Shown here in pieces: positions 25,854-35,202 of a stretch of 64,000 nt of DNA. The stretch covers positions 186,001 to 250,000 of the forward strand of contig NZ_JAFFQR010000064.1 in assembly GCF_020736845.1 (NCBI RefSeq), read 5' to 3'. The DNA is from Paenibacillus farraposensis. Lineage in GTDB: Bacteria; Bacillota; Bacilli; Paenibacillales; Paenibacillaceae. The position numbers were made by a program, and so were the translations under genes. The notes beneath the pieces were generated by a model, which did no database searches, was not told the origin of the DNA, and saw only the letters and a list, made by a program, of their open reading frames with translations. Every line of letters begins with the position of its first letter. Position 1 is the stretch's first letter.

Positions 25854-26456
25854 TTGCGTTCCTTGTTGGTAATTCACTCCCATTCAGGCCATGTATCCGG
25901 ACGTGAGCACGCCGGTTCCTCATGGCAGGCAGGACCTGAGCAACTTTTGGAGTCCAACGGATACCTGACACTGCGCTGTCGTAATGAATCTGAAATAAAA
26001 CAGCTGATTCATGATGCAGATGCGGCGGTATTGAATATACCTGTCGGCAAGATCGGCATGTGGTCAGGCAGGCTGGAGCAAGCCAAAGCCATTCCACTGC
26101 TCTGGTGGTGCAGTGCGGAATCCGCTCTGTCACCGACGGAATCCTGTGAGGCCAATGTTCCTGTCGACGGTATTTTAATCCCTTCCATGGCAGCGCATGA
26201 GCTGAATTGGGTCCTCCATTTTAGCGCCAAACGCTTTTTCGAGCGCCAGCACTGGCGAAGTGAACGCAAACAATTGACCGCCCGGCTGGAAGAGCGCAAA
26301 TGGATTGATATGGCCAAAGGAATACTTGGCGAAGTCAATGGTATTCCGGAAGCGGAAGCGTATGATCTGCTGCGAAAAAAAGCAATGAATGAACGCAAAC
26401 GCATCGTTGATGTAGCCATCTCCATCGTCAGAGCACATCAAATGCTAAAGGCATAG
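25854..26456 (+). CDS. nasT: NasT-like ANTAR antiterminator
   Basis: A 200-residue protein. The C-terminal 60 residues are an ANTAR RNA-binding domain (KWIDMAKGILGEVNGIPEAEAYDLLRKKA). The N-terminal part is a receiver-like fold without a clear phosphorylatable Asp pocket. The TTG at 25854 is chosen because AAAGGAGGAG precedes it by five bases. It lies between nirBD and nasC, divergent from nirB, and all three neighbouring operons have ANTAR leaders. It would let RNA polymerase pass their terminators when nitrate or nitrite is present. No NasS-type nitrate sensor gene is in the window. Confidence 0.85.
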   Translation: MRSLLVIHSHSGHVSGREHAGSSWQAGPEQLLESNGYLTLRCRNESEIKQLIHDADAAVLNIPVGKIGMWSGRLEQAKAIPLLWWCSAESALSPTESCEANVPVDGILIPSMAAHELNWVLHFSAKRFFERQHWRSERKQLTARLEERKWIDMAKGILGEVNGIPEAEAYDLLRKKAMNERKRIVDVAISIVRAHQMLKA

Positions 26457-26561
26457 TCGAAAGGGGCCTTAACCATGAACATGATTTAAATGTTAAAAGA
26501 AGTTGGACACGGAAAAAAGAGAGGCCCGGGATCTGAACTATGTTGAAGCGGAAGCTGCGTC

Positions 26562-26597
26562 AAAAGGCCATCTCCTGCACTTAGGGGCTGGCCTTTT
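26562..26597. terminator. Bidirectional terminator between nasT and nasC
   Basis: AAAAGGCCA and TGGCCTTTT flank an 18-base loop region, so the hairpin works in both directions for the convergent genes. Confidence 0.85.
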
Positions 26598-26605
26598 ATT
26601 CTATT

Positions 26606-28786
26606 TTAGAGCCAAGACCATTCATTTGGATCTGCACTGTTCGCAACGGTAGACAGGTGGAGAGGGCGGATGCGCACAGCAGCCGTTTTAAAGCCGGGCA
26701 TTCGGCAGAACGGATCAAGGTCCGGCCGGGTTGCCCGGTTTACATTTTGTACGCCTCCCCAATGCATCGGCACAAAGATCGTATCTTCACGGATATGTGG
26801 CTTGATCCGGCTGCGCACGGTGAAGCTTCCGCGTGGTGACGTGATTTCTACCCACTCTCCGTCCCTGATATGCCAGCGCTGCGCTGTACGGGGATGGATT
26901 TCCACAAAGTTTTCAATCTCGCGGGCGGTCAGCGACGAGCTTCTGCGTGTTTGTACGCCTGTCAAATAGTGAGCCAGTACACGACCGTTCGTTAGAACCA
27001 GGGGATAATCCTCGGATGTGTGCTCTCCAGCACTACGGCTTTCAACCACTGTAAATACGCCCTTTTGATGGGGAAGGGCAAAGCTTTCCCGAAACATCAC
27101 ATCCGTCCCCGCCTCATCCGGTGACGGGCATGGCCAATATACGCCTCCCTCATGGCGCAACCTGGTATACGTGATCCCGTAATAATCAGCAAGACCGCCT
27201 CGACTGGCGAGCCGCAGCTCTTCAAAGATATGCTCAGCATCCTTGTACGTAAAATAACCGACCTTATCTAGCCTGACAGCGATTTGACATAAAATACGCC
27301 AGTCATCTCTGGCCTCGCCCGGAGCAGACCGCGCCGCTTCCCGCAGTAGAACGCGCCCCTCCAGATTGGTCATGGTCCCCGTATTCTCCAGATGTGATGT
27401 TACAGGTAAAACAATGTCGGCCATCTGCGCTGTTTCAGTAAGAAACATATCCGCCACAACCAACAGATTCAGCTTTTTCAACCCTTCCTCCACCATTCGA
27501 GCATTCGGACTGGATACGACCGGATTAGAGCCCATCACAAACAGCGTCTGAATTTCCCCCTGGTGAACAAGCTCCATCATTTCATACGCTGATACTCCTT
27601 TTCCAGGCAACCTGTTCGGCTTAATCCCCCATACAGATGCCACATAGTCCCGATCCGCCTTGTTCTCAATCGATCTGTAGCCGGGAAGCTGGTCCGCCTT
27701 CTGGCCGTGCTCCCGTCCTCCTTGTCCGTTCCCCTGTCCTGTAATGGTTCCGTAGCCGCATCCTTCCCTGCCAATCTTGCCAGTAGCCAGCACCAGATTC
27801 ATAAAGGCGCGTACTGCCATATGTCCATCGGTGTGCTGCTCGACACCTCGGGCTGTAAAAACGATACCCGTATCGACAGTGCCAAAGGCGCGTGCCGCCT
27901 GTCGAATCACCTCCGGCTCAATTCCACATCGTGCAGCTGACTCGCTGAAATCCATACGGTTCAAATGAGTCAGCAGTTGCTCATACCCGTTGGTCCGCTT
28001 ACGGATAAAGTCTTCATTCACTAATCCTTCATCCACCATAACCTTCATCATGGCATTCGCCAGCGTCGCATCTGTACCCGGCCTGATTTGCACATGCAAA
28101 TCGGCAATGGCCGCTGTTGGAGTCGCACGAGGGTCAATGACGATGATATACGCCCCATTTTCCTTGGCTTGGTGAAAATAAGGCATAAGTGTCGGTTGGC
28201 ATTCGGCAATATTCGTGCCTGCCAGCACAATACACTGAGCCAGCGGGATATCTGCCAGCCTGCAAGTCAATCCCCGGTCAATGCCAAACACCTTGCTGCT
28301 GGCAGATGCAGCTGCTGACATACAGAAGCGTCCGTTATAATCGATATAGCGCGTACCTACGGCCACTCTGGCAAATTTACCAAGTAAATAAGCCGTTTCA
28401 TTCGTTAGCGAGCCCCCGCCGTAAATGCCGATAGCGTCAGGACCCTGTGCGGACAGCGTAGAAGAGAAACTATCGGCGACAGCATCCAGCGCCTCCTTCC
28501 ACGTGACCGGCACAAGTCTGCCTGCCTTACGCATAAGAGGCCGCAATAGCCTTTCTGCATGTAATGCATGCTGATGCGCATTCATCCCCTTGACGCACAG
28601 CCTGCCCTGCGAGGCTGCATTGGGCTTCCCTTCCGCCCTATGCACAGCACGCACAACACCCGCAAGTGTCTCCTCGCCTGCGTGAACGGTCATCTTGCAT
28701 TGCACGCTGCAAAACGGGCACTGTGTATCGATTCCTTCCGGTACGTGCATCGCCGTTTCCAGCTTGCTTTCCCCAGGCTGACACAT
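26606..28786 (-). CDS. nasC: Assimilatory nitrate reductase catalytic subunit
   Basis: A 726-residue molybdopterin oxidoreductase. Cys 23, 26 and 30 (CPFCSVQC) and the Cys in GRLCVKG bind one [4Fe-4S] cluster. NGRFCMSAAASA holds the likely molybdenum ligand Cys. The C-terminal MGD-binding domain includes YPLVLTNGRVLAHYLTG. It reduces nitrate to nitrite in the cytoplasm with electrons from NasB. No C-terminal [2Fe-2S] domain, as in Bacillus NasC. GAGGGGGAG precedes the ATG. It follows nasB in one operon. Confidence 0.94.
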   Translation of the reverse strand: MCQPGESKLETAMHVPEGIDTQCPFCSVQCKMTVHAGEETLAGVVRAVHRAEGKPNAASQGRLCVKGMNAHQHALHAERLLRPLMRKAGRLVPVTWKEALDAVADSFSSTLSAQGPDAIGIYGGGSLTNETAYLLGKFARVAVGTRYIDYNGRFCMSAAASASSKVFGIDRGLTCRLADIPLAQCIVLAGTNIAECQPTLMPYFHQAKENGAYIIVIDPRATPTAAIADLHVQIRPGTDATLANAMMKVMVDEGLVNEDFIRKRTNGYEQLLTHLNRMDFSESAARCGIEPEVIRQAARAFGTVDTGIVFTARGVEQHTDGHMAVRAFMNLVLATGKIGREGCGYGTITGQGNGQGGREHGQKADQLPGYRSIENKADRDYVASVWGIKPNRLPGKGVSAYEMMELVHQGEIQTLFVMGSNPVVSSPNARMVEEGLKKLNLLVVADMFLTETAQMADIVLPVTSHLENTGTMTNLEGRVLLREAARSAPGEARDDWRILCQIAVRLDKVGYFTYKDAEHIFEELRLASRGGLADYYGITYTRLRHEGGVYWPCPSPDEAGTDVMFRESFALPHQKGVFTVVESRSAGEHTSEDYPLVLTNGRVLAHYLTGVQTRRSSSLTAREIENFVEIHPRTAQRWHIRDGEWVEITSPRGSFTVRSRIKPHIREDTIFVPMHWGGVQNVNRATRPDLDPFCRMPGFKTAAVRIRPLHLSTVANSADPNEWSWL

Positions 28787-28857
28787 AAAGTCTCCCCCTC
28801 ACCATTTGCATCTTTGTATGGTTTACACAAGCATAAATGGGTTGCCACAACTGCCGC

Positions 28858-31044
28858 TTAACCAGTTACCCTGTCAGCATTGTAGTCGCGCAGGCTGCCC
28901 ACCAATTCACTTCGAAAAGCTGTATCCAGCACGCTTTCTCGCAGCAGCAAAATATCTGTCCGTTCAATCCACTCCCACATGTTCTCCCCATACCGTGCAT
29001 GATGCCGGTATATTTGCAAGCAAGCCGCAGCCATGAAGACCGCTTCTTCCGCATTCTCCAACACTCCAATCAGGCGCCCCTGACGAACCGGATGCTCCGC
29101 ATGTCCACCAGCATACACTTCCCAGCCTGCCGGCGACCGGGATAGTCCGATGTCGTGGACAAGCACACCTCCGGAATACTCCGGGCCCGGACAAACCGCA
29201 ACGGCAACTGGTGATGGCAACGCGCATCCTCTCCAGACAGCCAGCAGCCGTTCCTTTATCCGGGCTGCTTCTTCCCAGGCTACGCCGCCTACCAAGGCGG
29301 GCATGGAAAATGTCTTTTTCCCGCCATTCAGCCCCATAAACCACAAACTCGCAGACAGCGGTTCTCCATCCTGCTGTGTGGGGAACTGAATCGCAGCTTC
29401 TCCGGCCCATTGACTTGACACAGATCCATCCCGCAAGCCAAGGGATTCCAAGTAATAAAGCACAGCCGGACGGCATATCTCGCAGCCCTGTTGTCTGCTC
29501 CAGCCGAGGCGGGACACGACTTCCGCCGGAGTCCGGCATCGTGCGGACACCATCGCTTTCTTAAGGGAATCATGATCGTAGTGCGTACATCCGCACACGG
29601 CAACAGGATCCTGAACGGCAGGAGCAGCTGCAGTGTCAGCAATGGATGATGAGGACGAAGCATTTTTGAGCAGCGCAGCCACCAGCGGCTGACAACCACC
29701 GCAGGAAGAGGATGCCTTTGTCTTGCACTTGACCTCTTCCACGGTCTTTAGCTTATCTGCAGTGATGGCACGCAATATAGCCCCCTTGTTGACACCGTTG
29801 CACGCGCATACCGTCTCCTCTTCCGGCAGCTTGGCGGCCTCTTGCTCCGCTCTGCTTGCCCCTTTATCTTGTGATGCAAGCTCTGCAATCGTCGCGCCGC
29901 GCCGTACCATTCCAAGCAGCGAGGTGCTTTCCGCTGTATCGCCAAACAAAATAGCGCCAGTGACAGTTCCTTTGCACATCATCACTTTTTTGTAAATCCC
30001 GTGCATACCGTCATATTCCATCAGCGCCGTCTCGTTTCCCTCTTCGCGAATGTCTCCTGCTGAGAACACCTGAATACCCGCAACCTTGAGCTGTGCATAC
30101 GGGACGGACCCTTCATAGGGAGCCGTTTTGCGGCCACAAATGACATGCGCCAGCACTTTACACTGCTCATATAACGGGGCCACCAGCCCATATGAAATCC
30201 CGCGGTGTTCAGCGCATTCACCGACTGCGTAAATATCAGGAATACTTGTGCGCATATAATCATCCACGATAATGGCACGGTTGACATCCAGACTGCTGCC
30301 CTGCACTAATCCGGTATCCGGCCGAATGCCGACCGCCAGCACAACCAAATCTGTCTCCAGCCTGTTCCCGTCTGAAAACATCAGCCCTCGCGCCCTGTTT
30401 CGCCCCATAATATGAGTCGTTTCCTTTTCCAAACGAAACCGCATTCCCTGTTGCTCCAGCTTGCGCTGCAGCAGACCTGCCGCAGTCTGGTCAAGCTGAC
30501 GATTCATAATATACGGGGCATTATGAACAACCTCGACTTCCATCCCCAGATTCAGCAGACCTTGCGCAGCCTCAAGCCCCAACAGTCCCCCTCCAATGAC
30601 CGCGGCCTTCTCATATGTTTTGGCATATTGAGTCATGGTCTCACAATCATCCACATTCCGAAAAGCGATTACCCCCCGTTTCCGGACTCCGGGAATAGGA
30701 GGTATGAAAGGCAATGAGCCAGTTGCCAGTATAAGAATGTCGTAGGGTTCCATAGTGCCTGTTTCGGTTTCGACCGTACGGGCCGCAGTATCAATGCAGC
30801 AGACACGTTCACCGGCGCATATCCTTACGTTGTTCTCTTGATACCACTCCCAGGGATGAGTGACGATATGTTCGAATGAGCTTTCATCCTGCAACATCTT
30901 GGACAGAAGCACGCGGTTGTACCCGGGGCGGGGTTCTGCGCCAAATATGGTGATTTGAAACTGATTATCCGGTTCCAGACCAAGTATTTCCTCAACACAT
31001 TTGGTACCTGCCATACCATTGCCAACGACGACCAGTCTTTTCAT
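28858..31044 (-). CDS. nasB: Assimilatory nitrate reductase electron-transfer subunit
   Basis: A 728-residue protein. Residues 1-300 are a NAD(P)H/FAD domain (VVGNGMAGTKCVEEIL, AAVIGGGLLGLEAAQGL), followed by two BFD-like [2Fe-2S] segments (CACNGVNKG, CGCTHYDHD). The C-terminal 150 residues resemble the NirB sirohaem domain (GWEVYAGGHAEHPVRQGRLIG) but lack its Cys pairs. It passes electrons to NasC. The start at 31044 follows from the alignment with NirB; the ribosome site is weak. Preceded by an ANTAR leader. Confidence 0.88.
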   Translation of the reverse strand: MKRLVVVGNGMAGTKCVEEILGLEPDNQFQITIFGAEPRPGYNRVLLSKMLQDESSFEHIVTHPWEWYQENNVRICAGERVCCIDTAARTVETETGTMEPYDILILATGSLPFIPPIPGVRKRGVIAFRNVDDCETMTQYAKTYEKAAVIGGGLLGLEAAQGLLNLGMEVEVVHNAPYIMNRQLDQTAAGLLQRKLEQQGMRFRLEKETTHIMGRNRARGLMFSDGNRLETDLVVLAVGIRPDTGLVQGSSLDVNRAIIVDDYMRTSIPDIYAVGECAEHRGISYGLVAPLYEQCKVLAHVICGRKTAPYEGSVPYAQLKVAGIQVFSAGDIREEGNETALMEYDGMHGIYKKVMMCKGTVTGAILFGDTAESTSLLGMVRRGATIAELASQDKGASRAEQEAAKLPEEETVCACNGVNKGAILRAITADKLKTVEEVKCKTKASSSCGGCQPLVAALLKNASSSSSIADTAAAPAVQDPVAVCGCTHYDHDSLKKAMVSARCRTPAEVVSRLGWSRQQGCEICRPAVLYYLESLGLRDGSVSSQWAGEAAIQFPTQQDGEPLSASLWFMGLNGGKKTFSMPALVGGVAWEEAARIKERLLAVWRGCALPSPVAVAVCPGPEYSGGVLVHDIGLSRSPAGWEVYAGGHAEHPVRQGRLIGVLENAEEAVFMAAACLQIYRHHARYGENMWEWIERTDILLLRESVLDTAFRSELVGSLRDYNADRVTG

Positions 31045-31081
31045 CAACGAACCAGCCCCATTCTCCAAATAGTATAAGACA

Positions 31082-31190
31082 GAAAAAGCCCTTCTCCACC
31101 TCAAGGGAAAAGGGCACCATTGCCGTAAATGCCGACACACCGTTGTGCCGATATGTTTCTAAGATTAATAAATTGTGAGTATCATGTCAA
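31082..31190 (-). promoter_or_regulatory. nasBC promoter and ANTAR-type leader
   Basis: Promoter: TTGACA (31190-31185), 17 bases, TAATCT (31167-31162). P1 at 31149-31134 is GGCAC, hexaloop AACGGT, GTGTC; P2 at 31124-31113 is GGC, hexaloop AATGGT, GCC. P2 overlaps the 5' arm of a terminator (31115-31082: GCCCTT/AAGGGC then five T). Same design as at nirB and nasA. A near-match to the GlnR/TnrA box lies over the -35. Confidence 0.82.
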
Positions 31191-31246
31191 TATTCAATAC
31201 ATCAAATCCGCATTTCCATCTTTGTTTTATTCACTTTGTTTTTATG

Positions 31247-31404
31247 TGTTATGTATATTGACATTAAATAAATCATTTTTTATAATTTGGATGACAATCA
31301 CTCGAACGTGATCATACCCGGCTAACGCACAATGTGGTGTGTTAACTACGGCAATGAAGCCGCAAATTCGCTCCGTCTGATGACGGGGTTGATTTGCGGC
31401 TTTT
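31247..31404 (+). promoter_or_regulatory. nasA promoter with GlnR/TnrA box and ANTAR-type leader
   Basis: TTGACA (31258-31263), 17 bases, TATAAT (31281-31286) is a consensus promoter. TGTTATGTATATTGACA (31247-31263) matches TGTNA-N7-TNACA, the GlnR/TnrA box, and overlaps the -35. P1 at 31323-31344 has eight base pairs around hexaloop AATGTG. P2 at 31349-31362 is CGGC, hexaloop AATGAA, GCCG and overlaps the 5' arm of a terminator (31359-31404, GCCGCAAAT/ATTTGCGGC then T). Confidence 0.85.
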
Positions 31405-31463
31405 CATGTTCAATATGACATGCTGCAGACGAAGTACATAAATAGGAACAGGAGAGATGGAGA

Positions 31464-32714
31464 ATGAACAAACAAAGCTTCTGGCAAAGCGGACACAAAC
31501 CCACGCTGTTTGGCGCCTTCCTGTATTTTGACATCAGCTTCATGATATGGGGCATGATTGGACCTCTGTCCGTTGTCATTGCCAATGACTACCCTATGGA
31601 CCCTTTACAAAAAGCCAACCTGGTTGCACTTCCGGTGCTCGGTGGTTCCCTGCTGCGGCTCGTGCTTGGCTTTATGTCAGATTATATTGGCCCCAAGCTC
31701 ACCGGACAGATCGGCATGCTGGTGACGTTAATCCCCCTACTGCTCGGCTGGGTGTGGGTGGATTCGCTGGAGCAGTTGTACATGGTCGTCCTGCTGCTGG
31801 GTGTAGCCGGGGCCTCATTTGCAGCTGCGCTGCCATTAGTCAGCCAGTGGTATCCGAAAGAGCACCAGGGACTGGCTATGGGCATTGCAGCTGCCGGCAA
31901 TAGCGGCACTGTTCTTGCCACCTTGTTTGACAACCGGCTTGCACAGTATTTTGGCAGCTGGGAGGCCGTTTTCGGATTGGCTATCCTTCCGATTCTCATC
32001 GTCTTCATTCTATTTAGTGTTTTTGCCCGCAACAGCCCTCACCGCCCCGCCCCCAAACGCCTGTCGCAATACGCTTCGGTGCTAAAACAAGGAGATGCAT
32101 GGGTGTTCTGTGCTTTTTACGGTGTGACATTCGGAGGATTCGTTGGTCTTTCGAATTATTTGACCATCTTCTTTAATACCCAATACGGCCTCTCTGCTGT
32201 ACATGCCGCCGATTTTGCAACCGTGTGTGTCATTGCCGGCAGCTTCTTTCGTCCTGTGGGCGGCTTTTTGTCTGATCAGATCGGTGGTTCACGCATGTTG
32301 ACGTATTTGTATGCCGGAGCATCGATGATGTTTGCGGGTATTGCGTTCTTACCTCCGCTAGCCCTGGTCGTAGTGCTGCTTTTTGCAGGCATGATGTGCC
32401 TTGGTGCCGGCAATGGCTCTGTATTCCAGCTCGTGCCGCAGCGATTCGGAAACGAAATCGGACTCATGACCGGCATTATCGGCGCTGCGGGTGGTATAGG
32501 CGGATGCTTTCTTCCTCTGATCCTAGGACATTTGTACAAATTAACGGGGTCCTACATGCCGGGATTTATCAGTCTGAGCCTGATCACATTCTGTGCCTTT
32601 GTACTAGTCATCATCATGCAGTTGAAATGGCGCACCAGTTGGATGCGGCCTACTGTTCCAGCCGTCGATGAAACCACCCGCCGAATCGGAGAATTAAAGG
32701 TTGATGTCCATTAA
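31464..32714 (+). CDS. nasA: Nitrate transporter (NarK/NasA, MFS)
   Basis: A 416-residue membrane protein with twelve predicted helices of the nitrate/nitrite porter family. The AGNSGTVLA segment in helix 5 and GAGNGSVFQLVPQRF further on match the two nitrate signature motifs. It imports nitrate for NasBC. AGGAGAG precedes the ATG. Divergent from nasBC and controlled by its own GlnR-box promoter and ANTAR leader. Confidence 0.93.
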   Translation: MNKQSFWQSGHKPTLFGAFLYFDISFMIWGMIGPLSVVIANDYPMDPLQKANLVALPVLGGSLLRLVLGFMSDYIGPKLTGQIGMLVTLIPLLLGWVWVDSLEQLYMVVLLLGVAGASFAAALPLVSQWYPKEHQGLAMGIAAAGNSGTVLATLFDNRLAQYFGSWEAVFGLAILPILIVFILFSVFARNSPHRPAPKRLSQYASVLKQGDAWVFCAFYGVTFGGFVGLSNYLTIFFNTQYGLSAVHAADFATVCVIAGSFFRPVGGFLSDQIGGSRMLTYLYAGASMMFAGIAFLPPLALVVVLLFAGMMCLGAGNGSVFQLVPQRFGNEIGLMTGIIGAAGGIGGCFLPLILGHLYKLTGSYMPGFISLSLITFCAFVLVIIMQLKWRTSWMRPTVPAVDETTRRIGELKVDVH

Positions 32715-32739
32715 GACTGCTTATTTAGTTCAACACATG

Positions 32740-32784
32740 AGCTTTAACCTTCAATGATATTCCATTGAGGTTAAAGCTCTTTTT
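32740..32784 (+). terminator. Intrinsic terminator after nasA
   Basis: A long hairpin AGCTTTAACCTTCAATG / CATTGAGGTTAAAGCT followed by five T. Confidence 0.92.
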
Positions 32785-32883
32785 GATTAAAAATCTTAAA
32801 ATTCATTCAAAGCCATGAAAAAAATCATATAAAACATACAGGAAATATTATAAAAGTACTTATATAACCATTTTTCACACAAC

Positions 32884-32926
32884 ATACTTGTTCACTTGCT
32901 CTAAAATAAAGCGTATACTTGTTCAC
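32884..32926. promoter_or_regulatory. Direct repeats in the malic enzyme promoter
   Basis: ATACTTGTTCAC occurs twice, at 32884-32895 and 32915-32926, exactly 31 bases apart (three helical turns). A possible -10 TATACT overlaps the second copy with TTCACT 17 bases upstream. This suggests a regulator binding two sites. Confidence 0.45.
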
Positions 32927-32979
32927 GCGATGTTCAAGGTTGAAACGAAATGTCATTTTTTAGAAAGAAGGAATTGAAA

Positions 32980-34698
32980 ATGCGAGCTTTTCATCTTACT
33001 GAAGACGGATCTATCGAAACCAATCTAACTGGAAAAGATCTGCTTGCCAATCCACTGCTGAACAAAGGAGTGGCTTTTACGCTTGAAGAAAGGAAAGAGC
33101 TTGGGCTTGACGGGCTGCTTCCTCCTACGATATTAACCATTGAGGAGCAGGTTCAGCGGGTATATAAGCAATTTCAGAGCCAACCGGATAATTTGCGCAA
33201 AAACATTGCATTAAATGATCTCTTCAATCGAAATACGGTTCTGTACTATCGTTTGCTCTCAGAGCATCTGAGCGAAATGCTTCCGATTGTTTATACCCCA
33301 ACCGTCGGTCAGGCGATACAGGAGTACAGTCATGAATACCACAAACCGGGCGGTATGTATTTATCTATTGATAATCTCGCCGCGATTGATGAAGCTTTTA
33401 AAAATTTGAACCTGGAGCCCGGCGACATCGATCTGATCGTAGCCACAGATTCCGAAAGTATTTTGGGGATTGGTGACTGGGGAGTCGGTGGAATTAACAT
33501 CGCGATTGGCAAGCTTGCTGTTTATACAGCGGCCGCGGGAATCGATCCTAGCCGGGTGCTCGCAGTTGTGCTTGATGCAGGCACCAACAACGAGAAGCTG
33601 CTGCAAGATCCTCTATATATGGGCAACCGTCACAAACGTGTTCGCGGAGAGCAGTATGAACACTTTATTGACACCTATGTCCAAACCGCACTTTCTTATT
33701 TCCCGAATGCTTTGCTGCACTGGGAAGACTTAGGCAATGTAAACGCCCGCAACATTATTAACAAATATGGAAATCGTATTTTGACGTTTAATGATGATAT
33801 TCAAGGTACTGGTGCGGTTACGCTCGCGGGTGTGATGTCCGGTGTTCAATTATCCGGGATCCCGCTGAGCAAGCATCGGGTATTAGTCTTTGGTCCGGGA
33901 GCTGCGGGGATCGGTAATGCTGATCAAATTAGTGCGGCCATGATGCTGGAAGGACTGTCGGAAGCCGAAGCAAAACGCAACTTCTGGGCTTATGATTACC
34001 GCGGCCTGCTTACCAATGAAACGGAAGGGCTTTTCCCATTCCAGGTTCCTTATGTACGAGATGCCGCAGAATGCCGCGACTGGGAACGTGCAGAGGATGG
34101 AACAATTCCTCTGCTTGAAGTCGTTCGCCGTGTGCAGCCGACGATTTTGATCGGAACATCCGGTGTTGCCGGGGCATTTAGCGAAGAAATTGTTAAAGAA
34201 ATGGCTAAGCATACCGAACGTCCCATCATTATGCCGATGTCCAATCCGACTCCACTGGCTGAAGCAACCCCGCAGGACTTGATCCGCTGGACTGAAGGAA
34301 AAGCACTGGTTGCCACGGGAAGCCCTTTCGAGCCAGTTACCTACAATGATATCAAGTATGAAATCGGCCAGTCCAATAATGCCTTCGTATTCCCGGGTCT
34401 AGGCCTTGGCGCCATTGTGGTCAAATCGAAAATGATTACAGACAGCATGTTTGCCGCCGCTGCCCATGCCGTAGCTCAAATGGTCGATTTGTCTCACCCT
34501 GGAGCTTCTCTGTTGCCTAAAATCAGTGAACTGCGGGAAGTATCTCAGGCTGTAGCCGTAGCCGTAGCCAAGGCTGCAGTTCAGGATGGAGTGGCATGCC
34601 ATCAGCCAGATGATATCGAACAAGCAGTCCGGGACGCCATGTGGGAATGCAAATATAAGCCTATTAAACATGATGGCCAGAAAGCTGTATTGATCTAA
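32980..34698 (+). CDS. NAD-dependent malic enzyme
   Basis: A 572-residue long-form malic enzyme: malate + NAD+ to pyruvate, CO2 and [14 protein letters not shown] holds the catalytic Tyr (about residue 104); [15 protein letters not shown] is the metal-binding signature; [13 protein letters not shown] (about 305) binds the dinucleotide. The start at 32980 has AAGGAATTGAAA upstream; an earlier ATG has no ribosome site. It stands alone. The length fits the bacterial MaeA/MalS type. Confidence 0.94.
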   Translation: MRAFHLTEDGSIETNLTGKDLLANPLLNKGVAFTLEERKELGLDGLLPPTILTIEEQVQRVYKQFQSQPDNLRKNIALNDLFNRNTVLYYRLLSEHLSEMLPIVYTPTVGQAIQEYSHEYHKPGGMYLSIDNLAAIDEAFKNLNLEPGDIDLIVATDSESILGIGDWGVGGINIAIGKLAVYTAAAGIDPSRVLAVVLDAGTNNEKLLQDPLYMGNRHKRVRGEQYEHFIDTYVQTALSYFPNALLHWEDLGNVNARNIINKYGNRILTFNDDIQGTGAVTLAGVMSGVQLSGIPLSKHRVLVFGPGAAGIGNADQISAAMMLEGLSEAEAKRNFWAYDYRGLLTNETEGLFPFQVPYVRDAAECRDWERAEDGTIPLLEVVRRVQPTILIGTSGVAGAFSEEIVKEMAKHTERPIIMPMSNPTPLAEATPQDLIRWTEGKALVATGSPFEPVTYNDIKYEIGQSNNAFVFPGLGLGAIVVKSKMITDSMFAAAAHAVAQMVDLSHPGASLLPKISELREVSQAVAVAVAKAAVQDGVACHQPDDIEQAVRDAMWECKYKPIKHDGQKAVLI

Positions 34699-34752
34699 AA
34701 TAGCGAGCAGCATAAAGTTGTACTTGCAAATAAGCAAAGTGATTATCTAACT

Positions 34753-34778
34753 GATGTCCGCCATTTTGGCGGACATCT
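34753..34778 (+). terminator. Intrinsic terminator after malic enzyme
   Basis: GATGTCCGCC/GGCGGACATC with loop ATTTTG followed by TTCATT. From here to 35190 I see no convincing gene; a hydrophobic reading at 34824-35050 lacks a ribosome site. Confidence 0.75.
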
Positions 34779-35202
34779 TCATTAAAGGTTACATAACCAG
34801 AAAGAGCTTGAACGAGTCCTCCATGTTCGCCTTAAATTCAACCAAAAGACCGGTATATCTTATTATTGGGGGGCCCATTTTGCTCCCATTTATCTTATTT
34901 TTTAAATATTATCCAAAAATAAGGCATTTAAATTTATTTGAATCGGAGAATAGTATTATATCCCGTTTTGCTAACAAGCGGCGGCCTTACAGCTTTATTC
35001 CTGTGGGCTGCCCTTTGTTATTTCTAGGAATGTTTCTATCGCATGAGTAGTATATTTGTTGTTTTTTATCACCATTTCTATCACCAAACAGTAAATATAC
35101 TCCAACTTTAATAAATATCTAACATTTAGAATAGAAATTGACGAAATAGATAGTAGGTAGTTCTGTAGCACTAAATTTATAATTCAAAGGAGAAGAAAAC
35201 AC

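Noticed and set aside
28964..29539. Open frame of 191 codons inside nasB in another frame
   Set aside because: Entirely within nasB, rich in Arg, Cys and Trp as out-of-frame GC-rich translations are.
31464..32714. NarK-type protein as a nitrite exporter of respiratory nitrate reduction
   Set aside because: No respiratory nar genes are nearby; the GlnR box and shared ANTAR leader place it in assimilation.
34754..35050. 98-codon frame after malic enzyme, with hydrophobic segments
   Set aside because: It begins inside a terminator hairpin and has no ribosome site at either possible start.
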